Part shown: positions 1-5,284 of the stretch, piece after piece
Layout: each line of letters starts with the position of its first letter
How positions within the stretch are numbered: the first letter of the stretch is position 1
Assembly: GCA_013298745.1 (NCBI GenBank)
Contig: JAAFIT010000200.1
Coordinates: 1 to 5,284, forward strand
DNA length: 5,284 nucleotides
From: Sphingomonadales bacterium
GTDB lineage: Bacteria > Pseudomonadota > Alphaproteobacteria > Sphingomonadales > Sphingomonadaceae
Direction of reading: 5' to 3'
The notes under the pieces: model-generated
Told to the model about the DNA's origin: nothing
The model's input: the letters and a program-made list of their open reading frames with translations, nothing else
Databases searched by the model: none
Position numbers and translations under genes: made by a program

Positions 1-1254
1 ATCGGCGCCGAACGGCGTCGCGACGGGGCTGAGCACGGACGGATCACGGCTTGCCGCAGGGCCGGGCGCCCAGACAACCGCATCTGCCGCCTTCACCGGC
101 TCGGTGGTCCAGTCGGCAAAGCTGCTGCCGATGGTGGCGATATCGCCATGCGCCAGCCCGGCGCCGAGCAGTTCCTTGATGACAAACGCCATGCCGCCAG
201 CCGCGTGGAAGGCGTTCACATCGGCAGAACCGCCGGGATAGACGCGGGCGATCAGCGGCACGACGCTCGACAGGCGATCGAAATCCTCCCAGTCGATCTG
301 GATGCCGGCAGCGCGCGCGATGGCGGGCAGATGGATGGCGTGGTTGGTCGAGCCGCCGGTCGCGAGCAGCCCGATAATGGCGTTGACGATGGCCTTTTCA
401 TCGACGATGCGGCCCAGCGGACGCGGATCATCGCTGCCATTGCCGATCGCCACCAGCCGGTGGATGGCAGCGCGGGTCAGGCCGTTGCGCAGCGCATTGC
501 CGGGGTTGACGAAGCTCGATCCGGGCAGTTGCAGCCCCATCATCTCGAGCAGCATCTGGTTGGAATTGGCGGTGCCGTAAAAGGTGCAGGTGCCCGCGCC
601 ATGATAGGAGGCAGCCTCGGCATCGAGCAGCTCCTCGCGGGTCGCCTTGCCTTCGGCGTAGAGCTGGCGGACGCGCTGCTTTTCCTTGTTGGCGAGGCCC
701 GACGGCATCGGGCCGGCCGGCACGAACACCGCCGGCAAATGACCGAAGCGCAGCGCGCCAATGAGCAGGCCAGGAACGATCTTGTCGCAAATGCCGAGCA
801 GCGCGACGCCTTCGAACATCGCATGGCTCAACGCGACGGCGGTGCCCATGGCGATATTGTCCCGGCTGCCGAGCGACAGGTCCATACCCGGCTGGCCTTG
901 CGTCACGCCATCGCACATCGCCGGCACACCGCCGGCCACTTGCGCCGTGGCACCCGCTTCGCGCGCGAACAATTTGATCTGTTCGGGGTAGCGGCCATAG
1001 GGCTGGTGCGCCGACAGCATGTCGTTGAAGGCCGTCACGATGCCGATGTTCATGGCGCGATTGGCGCGGATCGCCGCCTTGTCGTCGCCTGCGGCGGCAA
1101 AGCCGTGCGCGAGGTTGCCGCAACTTAGGTTGCCGCGCGCCGCCCCGGCCTCGCCCTCACGCGCGATGAAATCGAGGTAGCGCGCCCGTGACTTGGCTGA
1201 GCGTTCGATGATACGCGCCGTAACCGCGGCGACGACAGGATTGAGGGCAGGCAT
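1..1254 (-). CDS. edd: 6-phosphogluconate dehydratase Edd, N-terminal 418 residues (cut by window edge)
   Basis: Converts 6-phosphogluconate to 2-keto-3-deoxy-6-phosphogluconate, the first step specific to the Entner-Doudoroff pathway, in the cytoplasm. The frame is open from the ATG at 1254 to base 1 without a stop. It follows E. coli Edd closely from memory: [11 protein letters not shown] (residues 44-54), [10 protein letters not shown] (77-86), [14 protein letters not shown] (108-121), the IlvD/Edd signature [11 protein letters not shown] (156-166), [14 protein letters not shown] (221-234) and [10 protein letters not shown] (296-305). Cys156 and Cys223 match the iron-sulfur ligands of the family; Cys45 and Cys114 are also present. 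About 185 C-terminal residues of a usual ~603, the beta-barrel domain, lie outside the window. The start is supported by GGAG at 1260-1263, five bases upstream. The gene is divergent from the transporter gene to its right. The paralogue IlvD is less likely, because the motifs are the Edd versions. Confidence 0.96.
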   Translation of the reverse strand, partial: MPALNPVVAAVTARIIERSAKSRARYLDFIAREGEAGAARGNLSCGNLAHGFAAAGDDKAAIRANRAMNIGIVTAFNDMLSAHQPYGRYPEQIKLFAREAGATAQVAGGVPAMCDGVTQGQPGMDLSLGSRDNIAMGTAVALSHAMFEGVALLGICDKIVPGLLIGALRFGHLPAVFVPAGPMPSGLANKEKQRVRQLYAEGKATREELLDAEAASYHGAGTCTFYGTANSNQMLLEMMGLQLPGSSFVNPGNALRNGLTRAAIHRLVAIGNGSDDPRPLGRIVDEKAIVNAIIGLLATGGSTNHAIHLPAIARAAGIQIDWEDFDRLSSVVPLIARVYPGGSADVNAFHAAGGMAFVIKELLGAGLAHGDIATIGSSFADWTTEPVKAADAVVWAPGPAASRDPSVLSPVATPFGAD

Positions 1255-1369
1255 TGCAACTCCGTGCTTGTTCCTGTGCCGATGGCCGATTGCCAAGGGC
1301 ACGCTTTTGGCGATGATAGCAGCAACTGGTCCACAAGTGACCGGGTTTCAACCGGGGAAGGATCAGGCC
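1255..1369. promoter_or_regulatory. Divergent edd / transporter control region
   Basis: This spacer must hold the promoters of both divergent genes. For the plus strand, TTGCCA (1290-1295) and GATGAT (1312-1317) are separated by 16 bases and resemble a sigma-70 promoter (5/6 and 4/6 matches to consensus). Read on the minus strand, 1313-1318 is TATCAT, a 5/6 match to a -10 box for edd, but I see no good -35 partner. An imperfect inverted repeat, CCGG-g-TT / AACCGG with a two-base centre, spans 1341-1355 and could be an operator. I do not recognise the regulator. These assignments come from reading by eye. Confidence 0.3.
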
Positions 1370-2782
1370 ATCACGCCGATTGCTGCTGTTGCGCCCGCTG
1401 CCCTGCCGGCGCCGCGCCGCTGGGCCGCCGAGGCCTGGGCGCTGGCGCAGGCGGCGCGCGATCCGTTCGTCATCCTGATCACCATCTACATCTTCACGCC
1501 CTATTATGTCACCCGCGTCATCGGCGATCCGGTGGCGGGGCAAACGCTGGTCGCCGGCGCCAACAAATGGGGCGGCTGGATCGTCATGCTCACGGCCCCC
1601 CTCCTTGGCGCCACCATCGATCGGCTGGGGCCAAGGAAGCCGTGGCTGGCGGCGCTGCTCAGCCTGATGGTGGCGATGACGGTGGCGCTGTGGTTCACGC
1701 CGCCTGGTTCGGCGACCGGCGGCGGCGGCCTGTCTCCGGCAATCGTCGCGACGATCTTTGCCGCCATGGGTGTCGCCTTTGCCTATCACGAGATGCTTCA
1801 CAATGCGCTGCTGGTGCCGGCCGCCGGCATCGCCGGGGCGGCGCGCGCCTCGGGCCTTGCGCTGGCCGGCGGCAACGCCATGTCGGTGCTGATGCTGATC
1901 GGCGTGCTGGTCGCGTTCGCTTTGCCGGGCAAGGTCGATTGGAGCTGGCTGCCACCAGCGCCGCTGCTCGGCCTCGATCCGGCGCTGGGGGAGCCTGATC
2001 GCATCACCACGCTGCTGGTGGCGGGCGTCATGGCGCTGTTCAGCATTCCGCTGTTCCTGAAGGTGCCCGATATGGCGCGCACGGCGCTGTCACTACCGCA
2101 GGCGGTGCGCGCCGGAGCAGGCGATCTCGCGGCGCTGGTGCGCGGCGCGCGCGGCCACCGCAACGTCCTCACCTATCTGCTCGCCCGGATGATCTTCACC
2201 GATGGGCTGACGGCGATTCTGGTTTTTTCGGGCCTGTTCGCCGCCGGTGCGATGGGCTGGGCGACGCTCGAAATGCTCGCCTATGGGATTGTGCTGTCGA
2301 TCGCCGCAGTCGCCGGCGGGTTGCTCGCCGGCCGGCTCGATGATGTTGTCGGCCCCAAGACGTCGTTGAAGCTCGAGCTCGGCTTGTTGATCATCATCGA
2401 AGGGCTGGCGCTCGGCATGGCAAAGGACCGCATCATGTATCAGCCCTGGCACGGCGAGCCGCTGTGGAATGGCCCGATGTTCACGACGCTTCCCGAACTG
2501 GTGTTCCTGGGGCTCGGCTGCCTGATCGCCATCACCGTGACGGCCGCCTATGCCTCGTCACGCACCATGCTCACCCGCGTCGCGCCGCCGGATCAACTGG
2601 GGGTGTTCTTCGGCCTTTATGTGCTGTCGGGCGCCGCCACGATGTGGCTGGGGCCATTGCTGATCGAAGCCGCAACGCGGATGGGCGGTACCCAGGCGAT
2701 CGGTTTGACGCCGATCCTCGGCATGCTCGGGGTCGGCTGGCTGCTGCTGTTCGCTGTGCGTGGTGGGGGGCCGGTGCGGTAG
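1313..2782 (+). CDS. MFS transporter, UMF1/Atg22-like, substrate unknown
   Basis: An inner-membrane carrier of about 489 residues. Hydrophobic stretches suggest 12 helices: roughly 50-70, 86-102, 112-128, 142-158, 180-204, 232-250, 285-310, 320-342, 354-370, 393-415, 428-452 and 464-483. The MFS motif-A-like loop [13 protein letters not shown] (99-111) follows helix 2, and a second copy, [13 protein letters not shown] (340-352), follows helix 8, as expected of two six-helix halves. The N-terminal pattern RRWAAEAW then [12 protein letters not shown] resembles bacterial UMF1/Atg22-like proteins. The start is uncertain. ATG 1313 is the first ATG outside edd but has no Shine-Dalgarno and overlaps a possible -10 box. 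GTG 1337 is also unsupported. A strong GGGGAAGGA (1354-1362) sits seven bases before an in-frame ATC at 1370. Family-like sequence begins about 30 residues after ATG 1313, so the shorter forms also fit. Divergence from edd hints at a sugar or sugar-acid substrate, but this is inference only. Confidence 0.85.
   Translation: MIAATGPQVTGFQPGKDQAITPIAAVAPAALPAPRRWAAEAWALAQAARDPFVILITIYIFTPYYVTRVIGDPVAGQTLVAGANKWGGWIVMLTAPLLGATIDRLGPRKPWLAALLSLMVAMTVALWFTPPGSATGGGGLSPAIVATIFAAMGVAFAYHEMLHNALLVPAAGIAGAARASGLALAGGNAMSVLMLIGVLVAFALPGKVDWSWLPPAPLLGLDPALGEPDRITTLLVAGVMALFSIPLFLKVPDMARTALSLPQAVRAGAGDLAALVRGARGHRNVLTYLLARMIFTDGLTAILVFSGLFAAGAMGWATLEMLAYGIVLSIAAVAGGLLAGRLDDVVGPKTSLKLELGLLIIIEGLALGMAKDRIMYQPWHGEPLWNGPMFTTLPELVFLGLGCLIAITVTAAYASSRTMLTRVAPPDQLGVFFGLYVLSGAATMWLGPLLIEAATRMGGTQAIGLTPILGMLGVGWLLLFAVRGGGPVR
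1354..1362 (+). promoter_or_regulatory. Strong Shine-Dalgarno-like sequence inside the predicted transporter 5' end
   Basis: GGGGAAGGA is the best ribosome-binding sequence near the start of the transporter gene. It lies inside the frame if translation begins at 1313 or 1337. The codon at ideal distance, 1370-1372, is ATC in the transporter frame, followed by ACG. Either a rare AUC start is used, or the match is accidental. Confidence 0.3.
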
Positions 2783-2797
2783 TTGTGCCTCCGGCGG

Positions 2798-2816
2798 CTG
2801 GGGCCGGTGGCCCCAG
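2798..2816. terminator. Hairpin in the convergent junction, possible bidirectional terminator
   Basis: CTGGGGCC and GGCCCCAG form a perfect 8-bp stem around a GGT loop, midway in the 41-base gap between the converging transporter and mmcB genes. Neither strand has a T-run after the stem, so classical intrinsic termination is doubtful. It could still pause polymerase or protect 3' ends. Confidence 0.45.
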
Positions 2817-2823
2817 ACCCCAA

Positions 2824-3315
2824 TCAATCGATCGCCATTCGGCCGGCTTCAGGATCGACAAAGCCCAGCGCGCGGTGGGCAGCACGGCGTGCGAAGGCCA
2901 AGGTTTCGGCCTTGCGGCGCGCGGGGGCCAAAGGCGTGCCCAGCGGCTGCCACGGCGCTGGCCGCACTTCTTCGGCATCGAAGCGGTCGGCAATCAGCAA
3001 CCCGGTGCGATCCGGCGCCAGATCATCGCTGTCAAAGGGTGACAGGCCGAACCCGGCCGGCACCGCCCAATAGAAGCGGTCACAATGCGCCAGATAATCC
3101 GGCCATTTGCGATCACCGCGCAGATCGGCCAGCGATACCTTGATCTCGATGATCGTCAGGCGCCCGGCGGCGTCGATTCCCATGATGTCGGCGCGGCGGC
3201 CGCAGCCGATCGGCACCTCGGCCATCGGCGCGACGCCCCAGCGCAGCAACAACCGCGAGACCCCGCGCACGACATCAATCGCGGTGAGCGGCGGCAGGCT
3301 GGCGAGTTCGGTCAT
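2824..3315 (-). CDS. mmcB: MmcB family DNA repair protein
   Basis: A 163-residue protein of the MmcB family (PF06319, formerly DUF1052), known mainly from alphaproteobacteria. In Caulobacter, mmcB is SOS-induced and contributes to mitomycin C resistance. The sequence fits a PD-(D/E)XK nuclease fold: Glu33, then RRADIMGID (40-48) giving Asp43, and IIEIKVS (55-61) giving Glu57-x-Lys59. The family block LADLRGDRKWPDYLAHCDRF (62-81) and AVPAGF (84-89) follow, then TGLLIAD (104-110) and the C-terminal ARRKAETLAFARRAAHR (132-148). It probably acts on damaged DNA in the cytoplasm; nuclease activity is inferred from the residues. The length is normal for the family. The start ATG has only a weak GGCGG upstream, and the likely -10 box is so close that the mRNA may be leaderless. 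A LexA-like box lies 18 bases upstream. The gene converges on the transporter gene. Confidence 0.92.
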   Translation of the reverse strand: MTELASLPPLTAIDVVRGVSRLLLRWGVAPMAEVPIGCGRRADIMGIDAAGRLTIIEIKVSLADLRGDRKWPDYLAHCDRFYWAVPAGFGLSPFDSDDLAPDRTGLLIADRFDAEEVRPAPWQPLGTPLAPARRKAETLAFARRAAHRALGFVDPEAGRMAID

Positions 3316-3323
3316 GGCCGCCA

Positions 3324-3347
3324 GTTTAGGCGGAACAGATAGAAAAC
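3324..3347 (-). promoter_or_regulatory. Putative SOS (LexA) box and core promoter of mmcB
   Basis: Read towards mmcB, 3347-3333 is GTTT-TCTATCT-GTTC, one mismatch from the alphaproteobacterial LexA site GTTC-N7-GTTC. It lies between TTGATG (3348-3353 read on the minus strand, a possible -35) and TAAACT (3324-3329, a possible -10), spaced 18 bases apart. A repressor bound there would block polymerase. The box ends 17 bases before the mmcB ATG. The box is well supported by its match and by the known SOS control of mmcB; the exact -10 is weaker. Confidence 0.65.
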
Positions 3348-3352
3348 ATCAA

Positions 3353-3368
3353 CCCGGCGCTCGCCGGG
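3353..3368 (-). terminator. Terminator-like hairpin after the cell-wall hydrolase gene
   Basis: CCCGGCG and CGCCGGG form a perfect inverted repeat, a 6-bp stem with a four-base GAGC loop once sterics are allowed for. It begins six bases after the hydrolase stop codon. On the minus strand it is followed by TTGATGTTTTCT, an interrupted T-rich tract, as in an intrinsic terminator. That tract is also the -35 and LexA-box region of mmcB. Confidence 0.6.
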
Positions 3369-3374
3369 CGATGC

Positions 3375-4067
3375 TCAACGATAGAAGACGTGGTTGCCGA
3401 TCTGGGCAATCCGGGTCTTGCCGCGCCAGCCCGGCGACAAGCGCGCAGCGTGGAACGACACGGCGCGCGGCGCCACTTCGTGCCACATGTCGTCGGCGGC
3501 AACACGGGCAACGCCCTGGGCCGTCTGCCAGTCACGGCCCGCGGTCGGGATGCGGCTGTGATCAAAGCTGAACTGGCCGCGCTGTTTGACGACGCCGCAG
3601 ATGCTGTTGGCATAGCGGCCCGATTCAACGCGATTGACGATCGCCTGAGCGACAGCAAGCTGGCCCTCAAGCGGTTCACCGCGCGATTCGAAATAGACGG
3701 CGGTGGCGAGGCAACGCAGTTCGGCGTCTTGCGACACATCGGTGGTGGCACCCATGGCGCTGACCAGCTTCGACAGGCTGCTGTATGCGGGGGCAATGGC
3801 GGCTTCGGCGGCGGGCTGGGCGGCAGGTTCAGCCGTTTCAGTGGCGATGGCGGCAGTGCCAGCAGGAAGCGAGGCGGCGAGCGCGGCGCTGGCAGCGCTG
3901 GCTTCAGCCGGAGTCATGGGAGCAAGAATGCTGTCGGTGGTGACCGTGTTCGAACGCTCGGTCGGGGTCGTCGAGGCATCGCCTGCAGCGAGCAGAAACG
4001 CGCTGGCGACAGTCAGAAAGATAACGCGGGTGGTAATCGCAGAAATCGAAGGAAAGGCGAAGGTCAT
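3375..4067 (-). CDS. SleB-type (Hydrolase_2) cell-wall hydrolase, exported
   Basis: A 230-residue protein likely to cut peptidoglycan in the periplasm. Residues 1-29 look like a signal peptide or signal anchor: a short N-terminus with Arg14, then a hydrophobic run VIFLTVASAFLLAA. An Ala/Thr/Glu/Pro-rich linker (about 50-95) leads to the PF07486 domain (about 115-230): LRCLATAVYFESRGE (117-131) with the family's catalytic-type Glu127, EGQLAVAQAIVNRV (134-147), ICGVVKQRGQFSF (156-168), and the terminal block RIAQIGNHVFYR (219-230). Cys119 and Cys157 are conserved positions and may form a periplasmic disulfide. The family includes spore-cortex SleB, but here a vegetative role in wall turnover is expected. 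The start is fixed by a TGA directly upstream of the ATG in the same frame. No clear Shine-Dalgarno is visible. A terminator-like hairpin follows the gene. Confidence 0.9.
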   Translation of the reverse strand: MTFAFPSISAITTRVIFLTVASAFLLAAGDASTTPTERSNTVTTDSILAPMTPAEASAASAALAASLPAGTAAIATETAEPAAQPAAEAAIAPAYSSLSKLVSAMGATTDVSQDAELRCLATAVYFESRGEPLEGQLAVAQAIVNRVESGRYANSICGVVKQRGQFSFDHSRIPTAGRDWQTAQGVARVAADDMWHEVAPRAVSFHAARLSPGWRGKTRIAQIGNHVFYR

Positions 4068-4158
4068 TCAAAAGGCAATCACACACGGCCTTGTCCGGGT
4101 TCGCCTTGGATGATCCTTCCCCTACACTGGAAGGCCGCCATCAAAAGGCTGGGCTGAA

Positions 4159-4173
4159 GTCCGGTCCGGTCCG
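4159..4173. repeat. Three tandem copies of the pentamer GTCCG
   Basis: Three exact direct units of GTCCG lie in the gene-free stretch upstream of the hydrolase. In such GC-rich DNA this may be chance or a slippage product; no function is assigned. Confidence 0.5.
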
Positions 4174-4225
4174 CTTCGGTAACGCTCGCACGGCCCGCCC
4201 ATGGGCTGTGCAGTTACTGCGTCTG

Positions 4226-4241
4226 CTGAACGCCGGTTCAG
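4226..4241 (-). terminator. Hairpin just after the DUF1491 gene
   Basis: CTGAAC and GTTCAG pair perfectly around a four-base loop, starting eight bases after the DUF1491 stop codon. An alternative fold extends the stem with GTCT/AGAC across a three-base bulge. No T-run follows on the minus strand, so it is at best a weak or Rho-assisted 3' end. Confidence 0.3.
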
Positions 4242-4249
4242 ACTTGGGG

Positions 4250-4570
4250 TCAATCGCCCGAAGCCGTTTCGGCGACGAAGCGTGCGGCGTCCGGGATATC
4301 CAGTTCGATTATCCACAAGTCCGGATCACGCTGGCGGGCGCGTTCGGTCCAGGCATCGATGGCATCGCCGGCAGCCGCCTCGCGCCATTCATAGCCCCCG
4401 GCCATGGCCATCACGCGTTCCAATGCCAGGGTTTCGCCGCGATCACGGGTGATGATGGCGATGGCACCGGCGGTGTCATCACCGCGATACAGCACCGTTC
4501 CAAAACCACCCGCCGCATTAACCCGGCGCAACAGCGCCGACACTGCCACGCCGCTGGCGATTCGAGTCAC
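4250..4570 (-). CDS. DUF1491 family protein
   Basis: A 106-residue protein matching the DUF1491 family (PF07372) of alphaproteobacteria, for which I know of no established function. Recognisable family features are VSALLRRVNAAGGFGTVLYRGD (10-31), an Ala/Ile strand GAIAII (35-40), ALERV (49-53), W62, and the C-terminal RDPDLWIIELDIPDAARFV (81-99). It has no signal peptide or membrane segment, so it is probably cytoplasmic. The start is GTG: a TGA lies one codon before it in frame, so no longer form is possible. Only a weak AGG is present upstream. It begins 19 bases after the ptsN stop on the same strand and is probably the last gene of an hpf-ptsN operon. A link to PtsN signalling is suggested by position only. 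Confidence 0.88.
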   Translation of the reverse strand: MTRIASGVAVSALLRRVNAAGGFGTVLYRGDDTAGAIAIITRDRGETLALERVMAMAGGYEWREAAAGDAIDAWTERARQRDPDLWIIELDIPDAARFVAETASGD

Positions 4571-4589
4571 TTTTCAGGCCTGGCCACTA

Positions 4590-5087
4590 TCAAGCCGCGC
4601 GGCGCGGCGCCTCGCCGGGGGACAGGGTGGTGACAATCGCCGCGCGCATGGCGGCGGCGTCGGTTGCGGCGCGCATTGCCGCCAGCCGCTTCGGGTCACG
4701 CAGAGTGCGGCTGATCCGGGCGAGCGCCTTCAGATGGTCGGCACCGGCATCTTCGGGCGACAGCAGCAGCACGGCGATATCGACCGGCGCTTCATCGAGT
4801 GCGCCATAATCAATCGGCATCGCCAGCCGCACCACATGCACCAGCACCCCTGGCAGTTCGGCAAAACGCGCGTGCGGGATCGCCGTGCCGCCGCCAAATC
4901 CGGTGGCGCCCAGGCTTTCGCGCAGGCGTACCCGCTCCAGAATCAAACTGGCATCAATACCTGTCGCACTGGCCGCGAGGTCAGCAAGCGCTGCCAGCAA
5001 CGCCGGCTTGTCCGCCACGCCAAGGTCGAGGGTGATGCCACCCTCGACCACCAGATCATCAAAACCTGCAACGCCACTCCGATGCAT
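4590..5087 (-). CDS. ptsN: PTS IIA-like nitrogen-regulatory protein PtsN (EIIA-Ntr)
   Basis: A 165-residue cytoplasmic EIIA-Ntr protein. It accepts phosphate from NPr at the end of the nitrogen PTS chain (EI-Ntr, NPr, EIIA-Ntr) and, depending on its phosphorylation state, modulates partners such as potassium transport and stress or nitrogen signalling. The PTS EIIA type-2 signature is at GFGGGTAIPHAR (63-74), with His72 as the phosphorylated residue; Thr68 stands where the pattern usually has an aliphatic residue. Further family blocks are ERVRLRESLGATG (51-63), PIDYGALDEAPVDIAVLLLSP (91-111) and DHLKALARISRTLRDP (117-132). The length is normal. ATG 5087 is chosen because GAGGA at 5096-5100 lies eight bases upstream. 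The in-frame TTG at 5102 overlaps the hpf stop and would lack a ribosome-binding site. The hpf stop lies inside this ribosome-binding region, suggesting translational coupling. Confidence 0.93.
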   Translation of the reverse strand: MHRSGVAGFDDLVVEGGITLDLGVADKPALLAALADLAASATGIDASLILERVRLRESLGATGFGGGTAIPHARFAELPGVLVHVVRLAMPIDYGALDEAPVDIAVLLLSPEDAGADHLKALARISRTLRDPKRLAAMRAATDAAAMRAAIVTTLSPGEAPRRAA

Positions 5088-5095
5088 CACTGTCG

Positions 5096-5100
5096 TCCTC
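5096..5100 (-). promoter_or_regulatory. ptsN ribosome-binding site overlapping the hpf stop
   Basis: GAGGA shares its first two bases with the hpf TGA stop (5099-5101) and stands eight bases before ATG 5087. It decides the ptsN start and implies that ribosomes ending hpf can reinitiate on ptsN. Confidence 0.7.
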
Positions 5101-5284
5101 AACTTCCGGCACTGGCGGCAGCACGGCGGGGTTCCACCCAGCCGATGCTGCCATCATCGCGCCGATATACCATATTATGGTCACCGCTGGCGCTGTTAAC
5201 GAACAACAGCGCATTTGTGTTCCGCAAATCGAGCATCATCACCGCATCGCCAACGCTCGCTTCCGGGATATCGACTCGCGTTTC
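5099..5284 (-). CDS. hpf: Ribosome hibernation-promoting factor, long form, C-terminal 61 residues (cut by window edge)
   Basis: The frame is open from the right edge to a TGA at 5099-5101. Its 61 residues match the C-terminal domain (PF16321) of long-form HPF/RaiA: SVGDAVMMLDLRNTNALLF (10-28), then NSASGDHNMVYRRDDGSIGW (30-49) and VEP. In long HPF this domain dimerises and joins two 70S ribosomes into inactive 100S particles in stationary phase. The N-terminal ribosome-binding domain lies outside the window. A short Arg/Ala-rich tail of about nine residues follows the usual terminal Pro. The hpf-ptsN order, often with rpoN further upstream, is common in proteobacteria and supports the call. 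The stop overlaps the ptsN Shine-Dalgarno. Confidence 0.9.
   Translation of the reverse strand, partial: ETRVDIPEASVGDAVMMLDLRNTNALLFVNSASGDHNMVYRRDDGSIGWVEPRRAAASAGS

Larger units (their letters stand above)
4068..4249. other. Gene-free stretch between DUF1491 and hydrolase genes
   Basis: No credible gene is seen in these 182 bases, which lie after the DUF1491 stop and before the hydrolase start. The stretch should hold the hydrolase promoter and 5' leader, but I find no convincing -35/-10 pair. It contains a hairpin at 4226-4241, the palindromes GCAGTTACTGC (4210-4220) and GCCCATGGGC (4197-4206), and three tandem GTCCG units (4159-4173). Confidence 0.6.

Noticed and set aside
148..1128. 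A 326-codon open frame on the plus strand.
   Set aside because: It lies antisense to edd, whose minus-strand frame matches Edd motifs throughout. The antisense product is rich in Arg, Ala, Gly and His without family features, as expected of high-GC shadow frames.
1193..1312. Extension of the transporter upstream to ATG 1193.
   Set aside because: It would overlap the edd start by 62 bases, has no ribosome-binding site, and adds non-conserved-looking residues before the family-like sequence.
4093..4115. A tRNA T-arm-like sequence (GGTTCGCC with a wobble-paired stem).
   Set aside because: No matching acceptor, D-arm or anticodon arm and no CCA end are found around it, so it is not a tRNA.
4111..4122. 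A 12-base repeat, GGGGAAGGATCA, on the minus strand, also at 1354-1365 on the plus strand.
   Set aside because: One such shared 12-mer is expected by chance in about 5 kb searched on both strands. Here it is not followed by a start codon of a real gene, though it shows that Shine-Dalgarno-like strings occur without function.
3390..4157. A 255-codon plus-strand open frame opposite the hydrolase gene.
   Set aside because: Its low-complexity Gly/Arg-rich translation has no recognisable domain, whereas the minus strand encodes a clear signal peptide and Hydrolase_2 domain.
5088..5102. ptsN start at TTG 5102 or GTG 5090.
   Set aside because: TTG 5102 overlaps the hpf stop and has no Shine-Dalgarno. 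GTG 5090 is closer to GAGGA than usual. ATG 5087 has the best spacing and a standard start codon.
1..5284. CRISPR array, insertion sequence, prophage, toxin-antitoxin or other accessory system.
   Set aside because: No spaced direct repeats, transposase, integrase, attachment-site duplications or toxin-like small genes are visible. All recognised genes are conserved chromosomal families with similar base composition.

Overview
The window is GC-rich and densely packed. Its codon use, its gene families and its hpf-ptsN order point to an alphaproteobacterium, most likely a member of the Sphingomonadales. This placement rests on recognising protein families by eye, not on a database search. Seven protein genes are supported. 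Two run off the window edges: edd at the left and hpf at the right. All are ordinary chromosomal genes. I see no mobile element, CRISPR array, tRNA or rRNA, and no sign of recent transfer.

Left part (1-2782): a divergent pair. On the minus strand is the N-terminal two thirds of edd (6-phosphogluconate dehydratase, Entner-Doudoroff pathway). On the plus strand is a 12-helix major-facilitator transporter resembling the UMF1/Atg22-like group. The short spacer between them holds a plausible promoter, a small inverted repeat, and a strong Shine-Dalgarno sequence that does not precede any usual start codon. This makes the transporter's start uncertain.

Middle (2783-4067): a 41-base convergent junction containing a strong hairpin, then two minus-strand genes. 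The downstream one is an MmcB-type DNA-repair nuclease-fold protein. The upstream one is an exported SleB-type (Hydrolase_2) cell-wall hydrolase. In the 59 bases between them, a terminator-like hairpin for the hydrolase runs straight into the mmcB promoter. That promoter carries a near-consensus alphaproteobacterial LexA (SOS) box, which fits MmcB's known link to mitomycin C damage.

Right part (4068-5284): a 182-base gene-free stretch with small palindromes, then a minus-strand cluster in transcription order hpf (C-terminal part only), ptsN (EIIA-Ntr) and a DUF1491 protein. The hpf stop codon lies inside the ptsN ribosome-binding region, and the ptsN-DUF1491 gap is 19 bases. They therefore look like one operon joining ribosome hibernation, the nitrogen PTS branch and an uncharacterised small protein.

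I did not find an undescribed biological system. The points most worth following are the SOS box with its terminator/promoter overlap ahead of mmcB, the unclear start of the transporter, and DUF1491 as an uncharacterised partner of ptsN.
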